The notes beneath the pieces were generated by a model, which was given only the letters and a program-made list of their open reading frames with translations, ran no database searches and was not told the DNA's origin. DNA of 64,000 nucleotides. It comes from Pseudomonas sp. (GTDB taxonomy: Bacteria > Pseudomonadota > Gammaproteobacteria > Pseudomonadales > Pseudomonadaceae). Where the stretch lies: positions 1 to 64,000 of the forward strand of contig NZ_JAUXXP010000038.1 in assembly GCF_030684895.1 (NCBI RefSeq), written 5' to 3'. The position numbers were made by a program, and so were the translations under genes. Position 1 is the stretch's first letter, and every line of letters begins with the position of its first letter. Below, piece by piece: positions 55,634 through 64,000 of the stretch.

Positions 55634-56503
55634 TTAAGGCTTGGACTTCTCCAGATAGCGGAAGAAGTCGCTGCTCGGATCTAGCACCAGCACGTCACGC
55701 TTATCGGCGAAGCTCTCGCGATAAGCCCTCAGGCTGCGATAGAACGAGTAGAACTCCTGGTCCATGCCATAAGCCTTGGAATAGATCGCCGCGGCCTGGG
55801 CATCACCCTCACCGCGCAGCTCTTCAGCCTGACGGTAGGCATCGGCCAGCAACACACGGCGCTGACGGTCGGCGTCGGCGCGAATACCCTCGGCCAGCTC
55901 CTTACCCTTGGCGCGGTGCTCGCGAGCCTCACGCTCACGCTCGGAGCTCATGCGATCAAACACGCTGCGGTTGACTTCCTTCGGCAGGTCGATGGCCTTG
56001 ACGCGCACGTCCACCACCTCGATGCCCAGCTCTTTCTGCGCAGCACGATTCAATGAGGCGGTCACATCTGCCATCAGCGCATCGCGCTCACCCGACACCG
56101 ACTCATGCAAGGTGCGCTTACCGAACTGGTCACGCAGCGACGCCTCAAGGCGACGCGCCAAACGCTCGTCGGCAATCTGCTTCATACCGGAAGTCGCGGT
56201 GTAGAAACGCTCGGCGTCCAGCACTCGCCACTTGGCGAAGGCGTCAACCATCAGCGCTTTCTTTTCCAGCGTAAGGAAACGCGAGCTGGTGGAGTCCAGA
56301 GTCAGCAGACGCGCATCGAACTTACGCACCTGGTTAACGTACGGAATCTTCACATGCAGGCCCGGCTGCACGTCCGGCTGCACGATACGACCGAACTGCA
56401 ACAGCACCGCACGCTCAGTCTGCGAGACGATATAGAAGCTGTTCCAGGCGACCAGCGCCAGCACCACGCCAACAATAAGGGCGATCAGCGATTTATTGCT
56501 CAT
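55634..56503 (-). CDS. hflC: Membrane protease modulator HflC
   Basis: SPFH/band-7 protein that with HflK forms the periplasmic cage around FtsH (289 aa). N-terminal anchor LIALIVGVVLALVAWNSFYI, then QTERAVLLQFGRIV, DVRVKAIDLPKEV and AEGIRADADRQRRVLLADA. The ATG shares bases with the hflK stop (TGATG), so the two are translationally coupled. Confidence 0.96.
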   Translation of the reverse strand: MSNKSLIALIVGVVLALVAWNSFYIVSQTERAVLLQFGRIVQPDVQPGLHVKIPYVNQVRKFDARLLTLDSTSSRFLTLEKKALMVDAFAKWRVLDAERFYTATSGMKQIADERLARRLEASLRDQFGKRTLHESVSGERDALMADVTASLNRAAQKELGIEVVDVRVKAIDLPKEVNRSVFDRMSSEREREAREHRAKGKELAEGIRADADRQRRVLLADAYRQAEELRGEGDAQAAAIYSKAYGMDQEFYSFYRSLRAYRESFADKRDVLVLDPSSDFFRYLEKSKP

Positions 56504-57660
56504 CAACGGCTCTCCCTTGTACGCAGCTCAACCTGACGCGGATCGATGGTGACCCGCGAGCCGGCGTCTGCAGTACTCGCAGAGCCAGATATCGAGCTAG
56601 GCGCAGACGAGCTGCGACCATCAATCATCTTGTCCAGCGGCAGATAAAGCAGGTTGTTCTGCCCCTTGTCGCCCGTCACCAGCACCTTGCTGGTATTGGT
56701 CATCAGCTCTTGCATGGTATCCAGATACAGACGCTCGCGAGTGACCTCAGGCGCCTTGCGGTACTCGGTGACCAATGCAGTGAAGCGATCCGCCTCACCC
56801 TGTGCGCGAGAAACCACTTCATCACGGTAACCGTTGGCATCCTCAATCAGGCGCTGTGCCTGACCACGGGCTTCCGGCACCACGCCATTGGCGTAGGTTT
56901 CCGCCTGATTCTTCTCACGCTGCTCGTCTTCACGGGCGCGGATCACGTCGTCGAAGGCTTCCTGTACTTCGCGCGGCGCCGCCGCACTCTGCAGGTTGAC
57001 CTGAGTAACCGTGATGCCGGTACGGTAGTTGTCGAGGAAACGCTGCAAGCGATCCTTGACCTCACTGGCCATCAGCTCACGACCTTCGGTCAGCACCTGA
57101 TCCATCTCGGTGGAACCCACCACGTGACGCACGGCACTGTCAGTCGCATGCTGCAGACTGACTTCCGGCTGATCAACGTTGAGGACGAAATCCTGCAAGT
57201 TGCTGACCCGGTATTGCACGGTCAACGGCACTTCGATGATGTTCTCGTCCTCGGTCAACATCTGCCCCTGTTTGCTGTACGCACGCTCGCGGGTGACGTT
57301 TTCCTGGAACTTGCGATCAATCGGCGGGAAATAGATATTCAGGCCCGGACCGACTGTTTCGTAGTATTTGCCGAAGCGCAGCACCACGGCCTGCTCCTGC
57401 TCATCAACGACATAGATCGCGCTGTACAGCCAGACTGCAGCCAACAGCCCCAGGCCCACAAACAGCAAACCGAAGCCGCCGCCATTGCCCGAGCCAGTCT
57501 CGCTGCCTCGTTTCTTGCCGCCACCGAACAGCCCATTCAGGCTCTCCTGCAGCTTGCGGAAGGCCTCATCGATATCCGGCGGCCCCTTGCGATCACCGTT
57601 CTTACGGCCACCCCATGGATCCTGATTATTCGAGTTGCCACCCGGCTCATTCCAAGCCAT
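56503..57660 (-). CDS. hflK: Membrane protease modulator HflK
   Basis: Partner of HflC (385 aa). Gly/Asn-rich N-terminus (MAWNEPGGNSNNQDPWGGRK), a membrane segment about 55-75, then the SPFH domain (VDEQEQAVVLRFGKYY, YRVSNLQDFVLNV, RFLDNYRTGITVTQVNLQ) and a coiled coil. The start MAWNEPGG at 57660 is the family N-terminus. The gap of 96 bases to hflX shows no clear terminator. Confidence 0.96.
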   Translation of the reverse strand: MAWNEPGGNSNNQDPWGGRKNGDRKGPPDIDEAFRKLQESLNGLFGGGKKRGSETGSGNGGGFGLLFVGLGLLAAVWLYSAIYVVDEQEQAVVLRFGKYYETVGPGLNIYFPPIDRKFQENVTRERAYSKQGQMLTEDENIIEVPLTVQYRVSNLQDFVLNVDQPEVSLQHATDSAVRHVVGSTEMDQVLTEGRELMASEVKDRLQRFLDNYRTGITVTQVNLQSAAAPREVQEAFDDVIRAREDEQREKNQAETYANGVVPEARGQAQRLIEDANGYRDEVVSRAQGEADRFTALVTEYRKAPEVTRERLYLDTMQELMTNTSKVLVTGDKGQNNLLYLPLDKMIDGRSSSAPSSISGSASTADAGSRVTIDPRQVELRTRESR

Positions 57661-57756
57661 AGCGCTCTCCATCTGATAAAGCAAAGACGCGCCCACGGCG
57701 CGCCCGCCAATGCTACAGAATGCATGCAACCAGCGGCAAAGTCGCTGATGCAGGCT

Positions 57757-59058
57757 TTATTGCAAAGTGTGTTGCTCGATAAATTCCTGCGGCTTCAGCC
57801 CTTCGCGACTGACCAGCCGATTCAGTTCGATTCGCGGCAAGCGCACGGACAGCAGACTGCTGCCGTCCTCGGTATGCGACTCGCTTTGTACCGCCCCCAA
57901 AGCAAAGAACTGCGCGCGCAAACGCCCCAGGCGCTGCGGCAACTGCAATGTCGCGACAAACAGGTCATTGCCCAACAGCTCGGCAATGGCCTGGCGCAGC
58001 AACGGCAAGCCACGTCCGTCACGTGCAGAGAGCCAGACCCGCTGCGGCTTGCCATCGGCATCGCGCTGAATCTGCGGCTCCACACCCTCGAGCAAATCGA
58101 GCTTGTTATACACCTCAAGCATCGGCAGTTCATGGGCACCAATCTCGCCCAGCACCGCCAACACCTGCTCAATCTGCTGATCGCGCTCAGGCTCGTGGGA
58201 GTCGATCACGTGCAGCAGCAGATCGGAATTGCTCGACTCCTCAAGCGTCGCACGGAAAGCCTCGACCAGCTTGTGCGGCAAATGCCGAATAAATCCCACG
58301 GTATCAGCCAGCACAATCGGCCCCAGATCATCCAGTTCCAGACGACGCAGGGTGGGATCGAGGGTGGCGAACAGCTGATCGGCCGCGTAAACGTCCGATG
58401 TGGTCAGGGTATTGAACAGGGTCGACTTGCCGGCGTTGGTGTAGCCCACCAATGACACCGAAGGGATATCCGCACGTTGGCGACCGCGCCGCGCCTGCTC
58501 ACGCTGGCTGCGCACCTTTTCCAGCTTCTGCTTGATCTGGCGAATCCGCACGCGCAACAGGCGGCGGTCGGTTTCTAGCTGGGTTTCACCCGGGCCGCGC
58601 AGACCGATACCACCTTTCTGCCGTTCAAGGTGAGTCCAGCCACGTACCAGCCGCGTACTCATATGGTCGAGCTGGGCCAGCTCGACCTGCAGCTTGCCTT
58701 CATGGGTACGCGCGCGCTGAGCAAAAATGTCGAGGATCAGACCGGTACGGTCCAATACCCGACACTCGAAAGCACGCTCAAGGTTACGTTCCTGACTGGG
58801 CGTGAGGACGTGATTGAAGATAACCAGATCAGCCTCGACAGCCTTGACCTGATCACGCAGCTCTTCAACTTTGCCACTGCCGATCAGGTACTTGGCCGTC
58901 AGCCGATTGCTCGGAACACTGAGGAACGCGACAGTTTCAGCACCGGCCGAGATGGCCAGCTCCTGAAACTCCTGCGGGTCCTCGCGCGCCTCGGAATTTT
59001 GGCCGTCCAGATGTACCAGAATGGCCCGCTCTCCACCTTCATGGCGCTCGAAGAACAA
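57757..59058 (-). CDS. hflX: Ribosome-rescue GTPase HflX
   Basis: A GTPase that splits stalled 70S ribosomes (433 aa). An N-terminal domain (LIGSGKVEELRDQVKAVEAD) and a coiled coil (GPGETQLETDRRLLRVRI) precede the G domain: G1 GYTNAGKSTLFN, G3 DTVGFIRHLPH, G4 NKLD. The start is TTG at 59058 with GGAGG five bases upstream; the residues MFFERHEGGERA match other pseudomonad HflX proteins. hfq lies 14 bases upstream. Confidence 0.95.
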   Translation of the reverse strand: MFFERHEGGERAILVHLDGQNSEAREDPQEFQELAISAGAETVAFLSVPSNRLTAKYLIGSGKVEELRDQVKAVEADLVIFNHVLTPSQERNLERAFECRVLDRTGLILDIFAQRARTHEGKLQVELAQLDHMSTRLVRGWTHLERQKGGIGLRGPGETQLETDRRLLRVRIRQIKQKLEKVRSQREQARRGRQRADIPSVSLVGYTNAGKSTLFNTLTTSDVYAADQLFATLDPTLRRLELDDLGPIVLADTVGFIRHLPHKLVEAFRATLEESSNSDLLLHVIDSHEPERDQQIEQVLAVLGEIGAHELPMLEVYNKLDLLEGVEPQIQRDADGKPQRVWLSARDGRGLPLLRQAIAELLGNDLFVATLQLPQRLGRLRAQFFALGAVQSESHTEDGSSLLSVRLPRIELNRLVSREGLKPQEFIEQHTLQ

Positions 59059-59072
59059 TGCAGCCTCCTAAA

Positions 59073-59360
<288 letters not shown>

Positions 59361-59434
59361 TCAATAATTTTAGTAAACCAACAAACGGCTTAAAGCCGTC
59401 ATACCCCCAAGGATAGACGGCCAACGGCAAGGTC

Positions 59435-60412
59435 TCAGGTCAATATGGAGACCGCTGCCAGGTATTTCAAGGCACGCGGCAGATTGTCGCAGTCGGCGCT
59501 ATCGAGCCAGTGCACATCCTGCTGCCAACCACGTAACCAGGTGAACTGTCGCTTGGCCAGCTGGCGCGTGGCGATAATGCCGCGCTCCTGCATCTGTTCA
59601 GCGTCGAGGTTGCCGTCCAGATAATCCCAGACTTGGCGATAACCCACCGCCCGTATAGACGGTAGCCCAACGTGCAAGTCACTTCGCTGACGCAGGCGTT
59701 CGACCTCGGCAACCAGCCCCTGTTCCAACATCAAGCGAAATCGCAGGGCAATTCGCTCATGCAACAGCTGCCTTTGTGCCGGGGCAATGGCCAATTGCGC
59801 CACAGTATAGGGGAATTGCCGCGCTGCCGATGCGCCACCGGCAGTATTTTCTGTCGCCTGGCGCTGGCGATGAACGGTCATGCTCTGCCCGCTCAGATGA
59901 TAGACCTCAAGGGCGCGAATCAAGCGCTGCGGGTCATTGGGATGGATACGCGCTGCCGACTCTGGATCGACCGCACGCAGCTCGCCATGCAGCACCTCCC
60001 AACCGTCGGCCTGGGCGCGCGCCTCCAGCTCGGCGCGCAGCGCTGCATCAGCACTGGGCATTTCCGCCAGGCCTTCAAGCAACGCTTTGAAATACAGCAT
60101 GGTCCCGCCCACCAGCAACGGAATACGCCCGCGCGCGGTGATCTCGGCCATAGCGGCCAGGGCATCACGACGGAATTCTGCCGCCGAATAGCTCTCGACC
60201 GGGTCACGAATATCGATCAGTCGGTGAGGAAACTCGGCCAGCGTGGCTTTATCCGGCTTGGCCGTGCCGATGTCCATATCACGGTAAATCAGCGCGGAAT
60301 CGACGCTGATCAGCTCGCACGGCAGCACCCGTGCCAGCTCGATGGCCAGATCGGTCTTGCCGGCCGCAGTTGGCCCCATCAGGAAAATCGCCGGAGGCAG
60401 GCGCTCGGACAT
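59435..60412 (-). CDS. miaA: tRNA dimethylallyltransferase MiaA
   Basis: Adds the isopentenyl group to A37 of UNN-decoding tRNAs (325 aa). P-loop [47 protein letters not shown] and WDYLDGNLD are diagnostic. ATG 60412 is preferred to an in-frame TTG six bases upstream. Between mutL and hfq, as in E. coli. Confidence 0.96.
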   Translation of the reverse strand: MSERLPPAIFLMGPTAAGKTDLAIELARVLPCELISVDSALIYRDMDIGTAKPDKATLAEFPHRLIDIRDPVESYSAAEFRRDALAAMAEITARGRIPLLVGGTMLYFKALLEGLAEMPSADAALRAELEARAQADGWEVLHGELRAVDPESAARIHPNDPQRLIRALEVYHLSGQSMTVHRQRQATENTAGGASAARQFPYTVAQLAIAPAQRQLLHERIALRFRLMLEQGLVAEVERLRQRSDLHVGLPSIRAVGYRQVWDYLDGNLDAEQMQERGIIATRQLAKRQFTWLRGWQQDVHWLDSADCDNLPRALKYLAAVSILT

Positions 60413-60441
60413 GCTCAAAAATTCTCTTAGTGGCGCAGCGG

Positions 60442-62340
60442 CTAGCGGCCGCGCAGGAACAGCTTGTCCAGGTCATCCATGCCCATCTGCGTCCAAGTCG
60501 GCCGCCCATGGTTGCATTGACCGCTGCGCTCGGTGTGCTCCATATCGCGCAGCAAGGCGTTCATTTCCGGCAGGGTCAGGCGCCGGTTGGCGCGCACCGC
60601 GCCGTGGCAGGCCATGGTGCCGAGCAGCTCATTGAGGTGTGCCTGAATGCGGTCGGTAGTGCCGTATTCGAGCAGATCACCCAGCACATCCTGCACCAGC
60701 CGCGTGGCCTCAGCCTGCTTGAGCAACGCGGGAATCTGGCGGATCGCCAGGGTTTCCGGGCCCAGACGCTGCAGCTCAAAACCCAAACGCTGGAACCACT
60801 CGGCATGTTCTTCGGCGCAATCAGCCTCACGCTGACTCACGGCAATCGACTCCGGCACCAGCAGCGGCTGGCCGCGCAGGCCTTCACTGGCCATAGCCAC
60901 CTTGAGCCGCTCATAGGTGATGCGTTCATGGGCTGCGTGCATATCCACCACCACCAGCCCCTGGACGTTCTCGGCAAGGATATAGATGCCCTTGAGCTGG
61001 GCGATGGCATAGCCCAGGGGCGGAATATCGCCCTGCGCATCCGGCAGGCCCGCCGGAGCCGGCGCAGTGGCCATCGGCGAGAAGAACTCACGATAGGCGC
61101 CCTGAGCTTCGGCGGCAGGCAAGGCAGCTTCCGGGCGAGCGCCCTGATAACCGGCGCCTGGCGAACGCCACACCGAGTTGTTGGGCGCGGGTTGCAGCAG
61201 GCTGGCCGCCAGGCCGATTTCACCCTGCGGACCAAACTCGCCGGCAGCCTGGCCGGTAGGACGCAGCATCTCGTTGACCGTTGCCGGAGCCGCCAGCTGA
61301 TCTTCCGGGCGCACCTCGCCAAGCGCACGGTGCAGCGTGCCGTAGAGGAAGTCATGCACCATGCGCCCATCGCGGAAACGCACTTCGTGCTTAGTCGGGT
61401 GCACATTGACATCGACCACCGACGGGTCGATTTCCAGAAACAGCACAAAGGTCGGATGGCGGCCATTGAACAGCACATCGCGGTAAGCCTGGCGCACCGC
61501 GTGGGCAACCAGCTTGTCGCGCACCATACGTCCGTTTACATAGAAATACTGCAGGTCAGCCTGGCTCCGGGAAAAGGTCGGCAAGCCCACCCAGCCCCAC
61601 AGGTGCAGGCCGTTGCGCTCGATGTCGATGGGCAGCGCCTGCTCGAGAAACGCCGGGCCACACACCGAAGCCACCCGTCGCGCACGGCTCTGCTCATCTG
61701 GTGCTTCGTGCAAGCCGAGCACGGTCTTGCCGTTGTGGCGCAGATGGAAGGCCACATCGAAGCGCGCCAGGGCCAGGCGCTTGATCACTTCCTGCAGGTG
61801 ATCGAATTCGGTCTTTTCGGTCTTGAGAAACTTGCGCCGCGCCGGGGTGTTAAAAAACAGGTCGCGTACTTCCACCGAAGTGCCAACCGGATGCGCGGCG
61901 GGCTGCACCCGCGGCTGCATATCACGACCTTCGGTTTCCACCTGCCAGGCCTGCTCAGCACCTTCCGTGCGCGAAGTCAGGGTCAGGCGCGCCACAGAAC
62001 TGATCGACGCCAGCGCCTCGCCGCGAAAGCCCAGACTCATCACCTGCTCAAGGTCTTCCAGTTCGCGAATCTTGCTGGTGGCGTGCCGGGCCAACGCCAG
62101 GGGCAGATCATCCGGGGAGATGCCGCTGCCATTGTCACGCACCTTGAGCAGCTTGACGCCGCCCTGCTCGACATCCACTTCGATGCGTTTGGCGCCGGAA
62201 TCCAGGCTGTTTTCCAACAGTTCCTTGATCACCGAGGCCGGACGTTCGACCACCTCGCCGGCAGCAATCTGGTTCGCCAGCCGCGGGCTGAGCAGCTGAA
62301 TGCGTGCGGTCTCTCTTACTGACGGCTCATGGCTGCTCAT
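60442..62340 (-). CDS. mutL: DNA mismatch repair protein MutL
   Basis: 632 aa. The N-terminal GHKL ATPase has [29 protein letters not shown] and [10 protein letters not shown]. The C-terminal dimerisation domain contains [12 protein letters not shown], the DMHA(X)2E(X)4E metal-binding endonuclease motif that E. coli MutL lacks; this fits the absence of MutH/Dam-directed repair in pseudomonads. The linker (about 340-440) is Pro/Ala-rich. The start overlaps the amiB stop (ATGA). Confidence 0.97.
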   Translation of the reverse strand: MSSHEPSVRETARIQLLSPRLANQIAAGEVVERPASVIKELLENSLDSGAKRIEVDVEQGGVKLLKVRDNGSGISPDDLPLALARHATSKIRELEDLEQVMSLGFRGEALASISSVARLTLTSRTEGAEQAWQVETEGRDMQPRVQPAAHPVGTSVEVRDLFFNTPARRKFLKTEKTEFDHLQEVIKRLALARFDVAFHLRHNGKTVLGLHEAPDEQSRARRVASVCGPAFLEQALPIDIERNGLHLWGWVGLPTFSRSQADLQYFYVNGRMVRDKLVAHAVRQAYRDVLFNGRHPTFVLFLEIDPSVVDVNVHPTKHEVRFRDGRMVHDFLYGTLHRALGEVRPEDQLAAPATVNEMLRPTGQAAGEFGPQGEIGLAASLLQPAPNNSVWRSPGAGYQGARPEAALPAAEAQGAYREFFSPMATAPAPAGLPDAQGDIPPLGYAIAQLKGIYILAENVQGLVVVDMHAAHERITYERLKVAMASEGLRGQPLLVPESIAVSQREADCAEEHAEWFQRLGFELQRLGPETLAIRQIPALLKQAEATRLVQDVLGDLLEYGTTDRIQAHLNELLGTMACHGAVRANRRLTLPEMNALLRDMEHTERSGQCNHGRPTWTQMGMDDLDKLFLRGR

Positions 62341-63755
62341 GGCTGCGCAGCCAGAGCAGTCGCTGGGATCTGCAAACGCTGACCGACCTTAATCACATCA
62401 CTTGTCAGCGAATTGGCACTGCGCAGCACGACCAGGCTGACCTGGTAACGCTGGGCGATCAGCGCCAGGCTTTCGCCGGAGCTGACTACATGTTCGCGCG
62501 GGCCGAGGGTAATCTTGCCGTTATCTCGCAACCAGGCCACATGGGTGCCGGGTGGCGGATTTTCATGGAAGAACTGCCTTACGCCCGTGACAATCGAGCG
62601 CGCCAGGGCCTGCTGGTGACTGGCGCTGGACAGTTTGCGGGCTTCATTGGGATTGGAGATAAACCCAGTTTCCACCAGGATCGACGGAATATCCGGCGAC
62701 TTCAGCACCATAAAGCCGGCCTGCTCCACCCGCCGCTTATGCAACGGAGTGACGCGGCCCATATGACCCAGCACCTTGTTGCCGACGTTCAGGCTGGACG
62801 ACAGCGAGGCGGTCATCGACAGGTCGAGCAGCACCCCGGCAAGCATCTTGTCCTTGTCGTCCAGGCTGACATTGCCTGCGCCGCCGATCAGGTCCGACTG
62901 GTTTTCCGCATCCGCCAGCCAGCGCGCGGTTTCCGAAGTGGCACCACGATCTGACAGTGCATACACCGAGGCACCGAATGCCGCCGCTCGCGGCGCCGCA
63001 TCGGCGTGGATGGAAACAAACAGGTCGGCGCCCTTCTTGCGGGCAATCTCGGTGCGTTTGCGCAGCGGGATAAAGTAGTCGCCGGTACGCACCAGCTCGG
63101 CGCGGAAGCCCTTTTCGGCATTGACCTGCCGCTGCAGCTCCTTGGCAATCGCCAGGGTCACATGCTTTTCATACTGGCCTTTGACCGGCGACAACGCCCC
63201 CGGGTCTTCGCCGCCATGGCCCGCATCGATGGCAATCACGATATCGCGCTTGCCATTGGGTATCGGCGTCAGCTTCGGCGGCGCCTGGGTTGGCGTTACC
63301 GGCACCTGCGGCGCAGTGGCCACGGTAGTGGCAGGCAGGCTAGGTGCGGCGCCGCTTTCCTGGTCAAACAGGTCGACGACCAGACGATGGCCGTACTGCT
63401 GATTGGGCGCCAGGGTAAAGCTCTTCGGCGTGACCGCCGCAGACAGATCGATGACCACACGCAGGTCATCCGGGGTGCGCTGCGCCGAGCGCACACCCGT
63501 GATCGGGGTGTTGCTCAGGGTCAGCTGGTCGAAATTGGTGGCCAGCTTGGCCCCGCTGACATCAATGACGATGCGATTGGGCGACGACAGCAGAAATACG
63601 CTGTGCTGCACCGGGCCGGACAGGTCAAACACCAGACGGGTGTTATCCGGCGCACGCCACAGCCGCACACTACGCACATCCGACGCGGCCATTACATCGG
63701 CGGCCAGGGCTACCAATGCCACTCCAAGTGCGATGAAACGCGCGCCTATGCGCAT
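62337..63755 (-). CDS. amiB: N-acetylmuramoyl-L-alanine amidase AmiB
   Basis: Periplasmic zinc amidase that splits septal peptidoglycan (472 aa). Signal peptide ([19 protein letters not shown]), AMIN domain about 25-130 ([20 protein letters not shown]), Amidase_3 catalytic domain about 180-400 ([40 protein letters not shown]), and a C-terminal LysM domain ([19 protein letters not shown]). I prefer ATG 63755 (GGGG upstream at a good distance) to ATG 63767. It lies between mutL and tsaE. Confidence 0.94.
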   Translation of the reverse strand: MRIGARFIALGVALVALAADVMAASDVRSVRLWRAPDNTRLVFDLSGPVQHSVFLLSSPNRIVIDVSGAKLATNFDQLTLSNTPITGVRSAQRTPDDLRVVIDLSAAVTPKSFTLAPNQQYGHRLVVDLFDQESGAAPSLPATTVATAPQVPVTPTQAPPKLTPIPNGKRDIVIAIDAGHGGEDPGALSPVKGQYEKHVTLAIAKELQRQVNAEKGFRAELVRTGDYFIPLRKRTEIARKKGADLFVSIHADAAPRAAAFGASVYALSDRGATSETARWLADAENQSDLIGGAGNVSLDDKDKMLAGVLLDLSMTASLSSSLNVGNKVLGHMGRVTPLHKRRVEQAGFMVLKSPDIPSILVETGFISNPNEARKLSSASHQQALARSIVTGVRQFFHENPPPGTHVAWLRDNGKITLGPREHVVSSGESLALIAQRYQVSLVVLRSANSLTSDVIKVGQRLQIPATALAAQP

Positions 63756-63774
63756 AGCCAACCCCATAATAAAT

Positions 63775-64000
63775 TCATGCCCCGACGGCCAAAGTGGCGC
63801 ACCAGGTGGTGCCACGTGCGCCCTGCGCCTGCAAACGCAGCGCCCGGCCAGCCCCATGCGGGCTAATGGTAATGTCCAGGTCAGCCTTTGGCAAAACGCC
63901 GGCGCCGCGCTGCGGCCACTCGACCAGACAAAGGGCATCACCTTCGAAGTAATCACGAATGCCGAGAAACTCCAGCTCCTCAGGATCGACCAGGCGGTAG
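63775..64000 (-). CDS. tsaE: tRNA threonylcarbamoyladenosine biosynthesis protein TsaE (3' part)
   Basis: Only the last 74 or so codons are in the window. YRLVDPEELEFLGIRDYF and LCLVEWPQRGAGVLPKADLD match the C-terminal half of the TsaE (YjeE) ATPase needed for t6A37 in tRNA. The start and the Walker A motif lie beyond the edge. Eight bases separate its stop codon from the upstream candidate start of amiB. Confidence 0.9.
   Translation of the reverse strand, partial: YRLVDPEELEFLGIRDYFEGDALCLVEWPQRGAGVLPKADLDITISPHGAGRALRLQAQGARGTTWCATLAVGA

Overview
The window is a chromosomal segment of a gammaproteobacterium, almost certainly a Pseudomonas. Gene order and protein sequences follow two blocks I remember from the P. 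aeruginosa chromosome: dusB-fis-purH-purD-retS-urt-ure, and the alr-dnaB-rpsF / rnr / purA-hflCKX-hfq-miaA-mutL-amiB block. G+C content is high, RNase R is next to tRNA-Leu, and GTAG-headed REP repeats are abundant. Here the two blocks lie about 10 kb apart; from memory they are much further apart in P. aeruginosa. All functions are inferred from sequence read by eye, with no database search.

Layout. 1-4.2 kb: the 3' part of dusB, then fis, purH and purD. 4.3-7.7 kb: retS (hybrid sensor kinase of the Gac/Rsm network) and a MarC-family membrane protein. 8-25.2 kb: a large urea-nitrogen locus. It opens with allophanate hydrolase, a biotin-dependent urea carboxylase and a GntR regulator, continues with the urtABCDE urea ABC importer and a small membrane protein, and ends with ureD-ureA-GNAT-GNAT-ureB-ureC (nickel urease). 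Both known enzymatic routes for urea breakdown are therefore encoded side by side around one transporter. Upstream of the allophanate hydrolase there is a textbook sigma-54 promoter, two NtrC-like half-symmetric sites two helical turns apart, and an inverted repeat over the start region that could bind the GntR protein.

25.2-34 kb is accessory in character: a REP-associated tyrosine transposase flanked by its likely REP substrates, a YbiI-type zinc-finger protein, an oxaloacetate decarboxylase preceded by two striking TGTAG-N5-CTACA dyads, an orphan GspF-like protein, three solute-binding proteins without permeases (two are tandem paralogues), two small membrane proteins and a YegD-like Hsp70. 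34-43 kb: a YgiQ radical-SAM protein, a tandem pair of NicD-like diguanylate cyclases, alanine racemase, and a VOC protein with a WYL regulator. 43-64 kb is housekeeping, mostly on the minus strand: dnaB, rplI, a DUF2232-like protein, rpsR, rpsF, rlmB, rnr, tRNA-Leu(CAG) on the plus strand, a chemoreceptor, purA, hisZ, a DUF2065-like protein, hflC, hflK, hflX, hfq, miaA, mutL, amiB and the 3' part of tsaE.

Themes. Nitrogen control dominates the urea locus. Signalling is represented by three proteins with the 7TMR-DISM sensor architecture (RetS and the two GGDEF proteins). Several families of GTAG-headed palindromic repeats sit in intergenic gaps, including gaps inside the urea operons. I saw no prophage, insertion sequence, CRISPR array or defence island.
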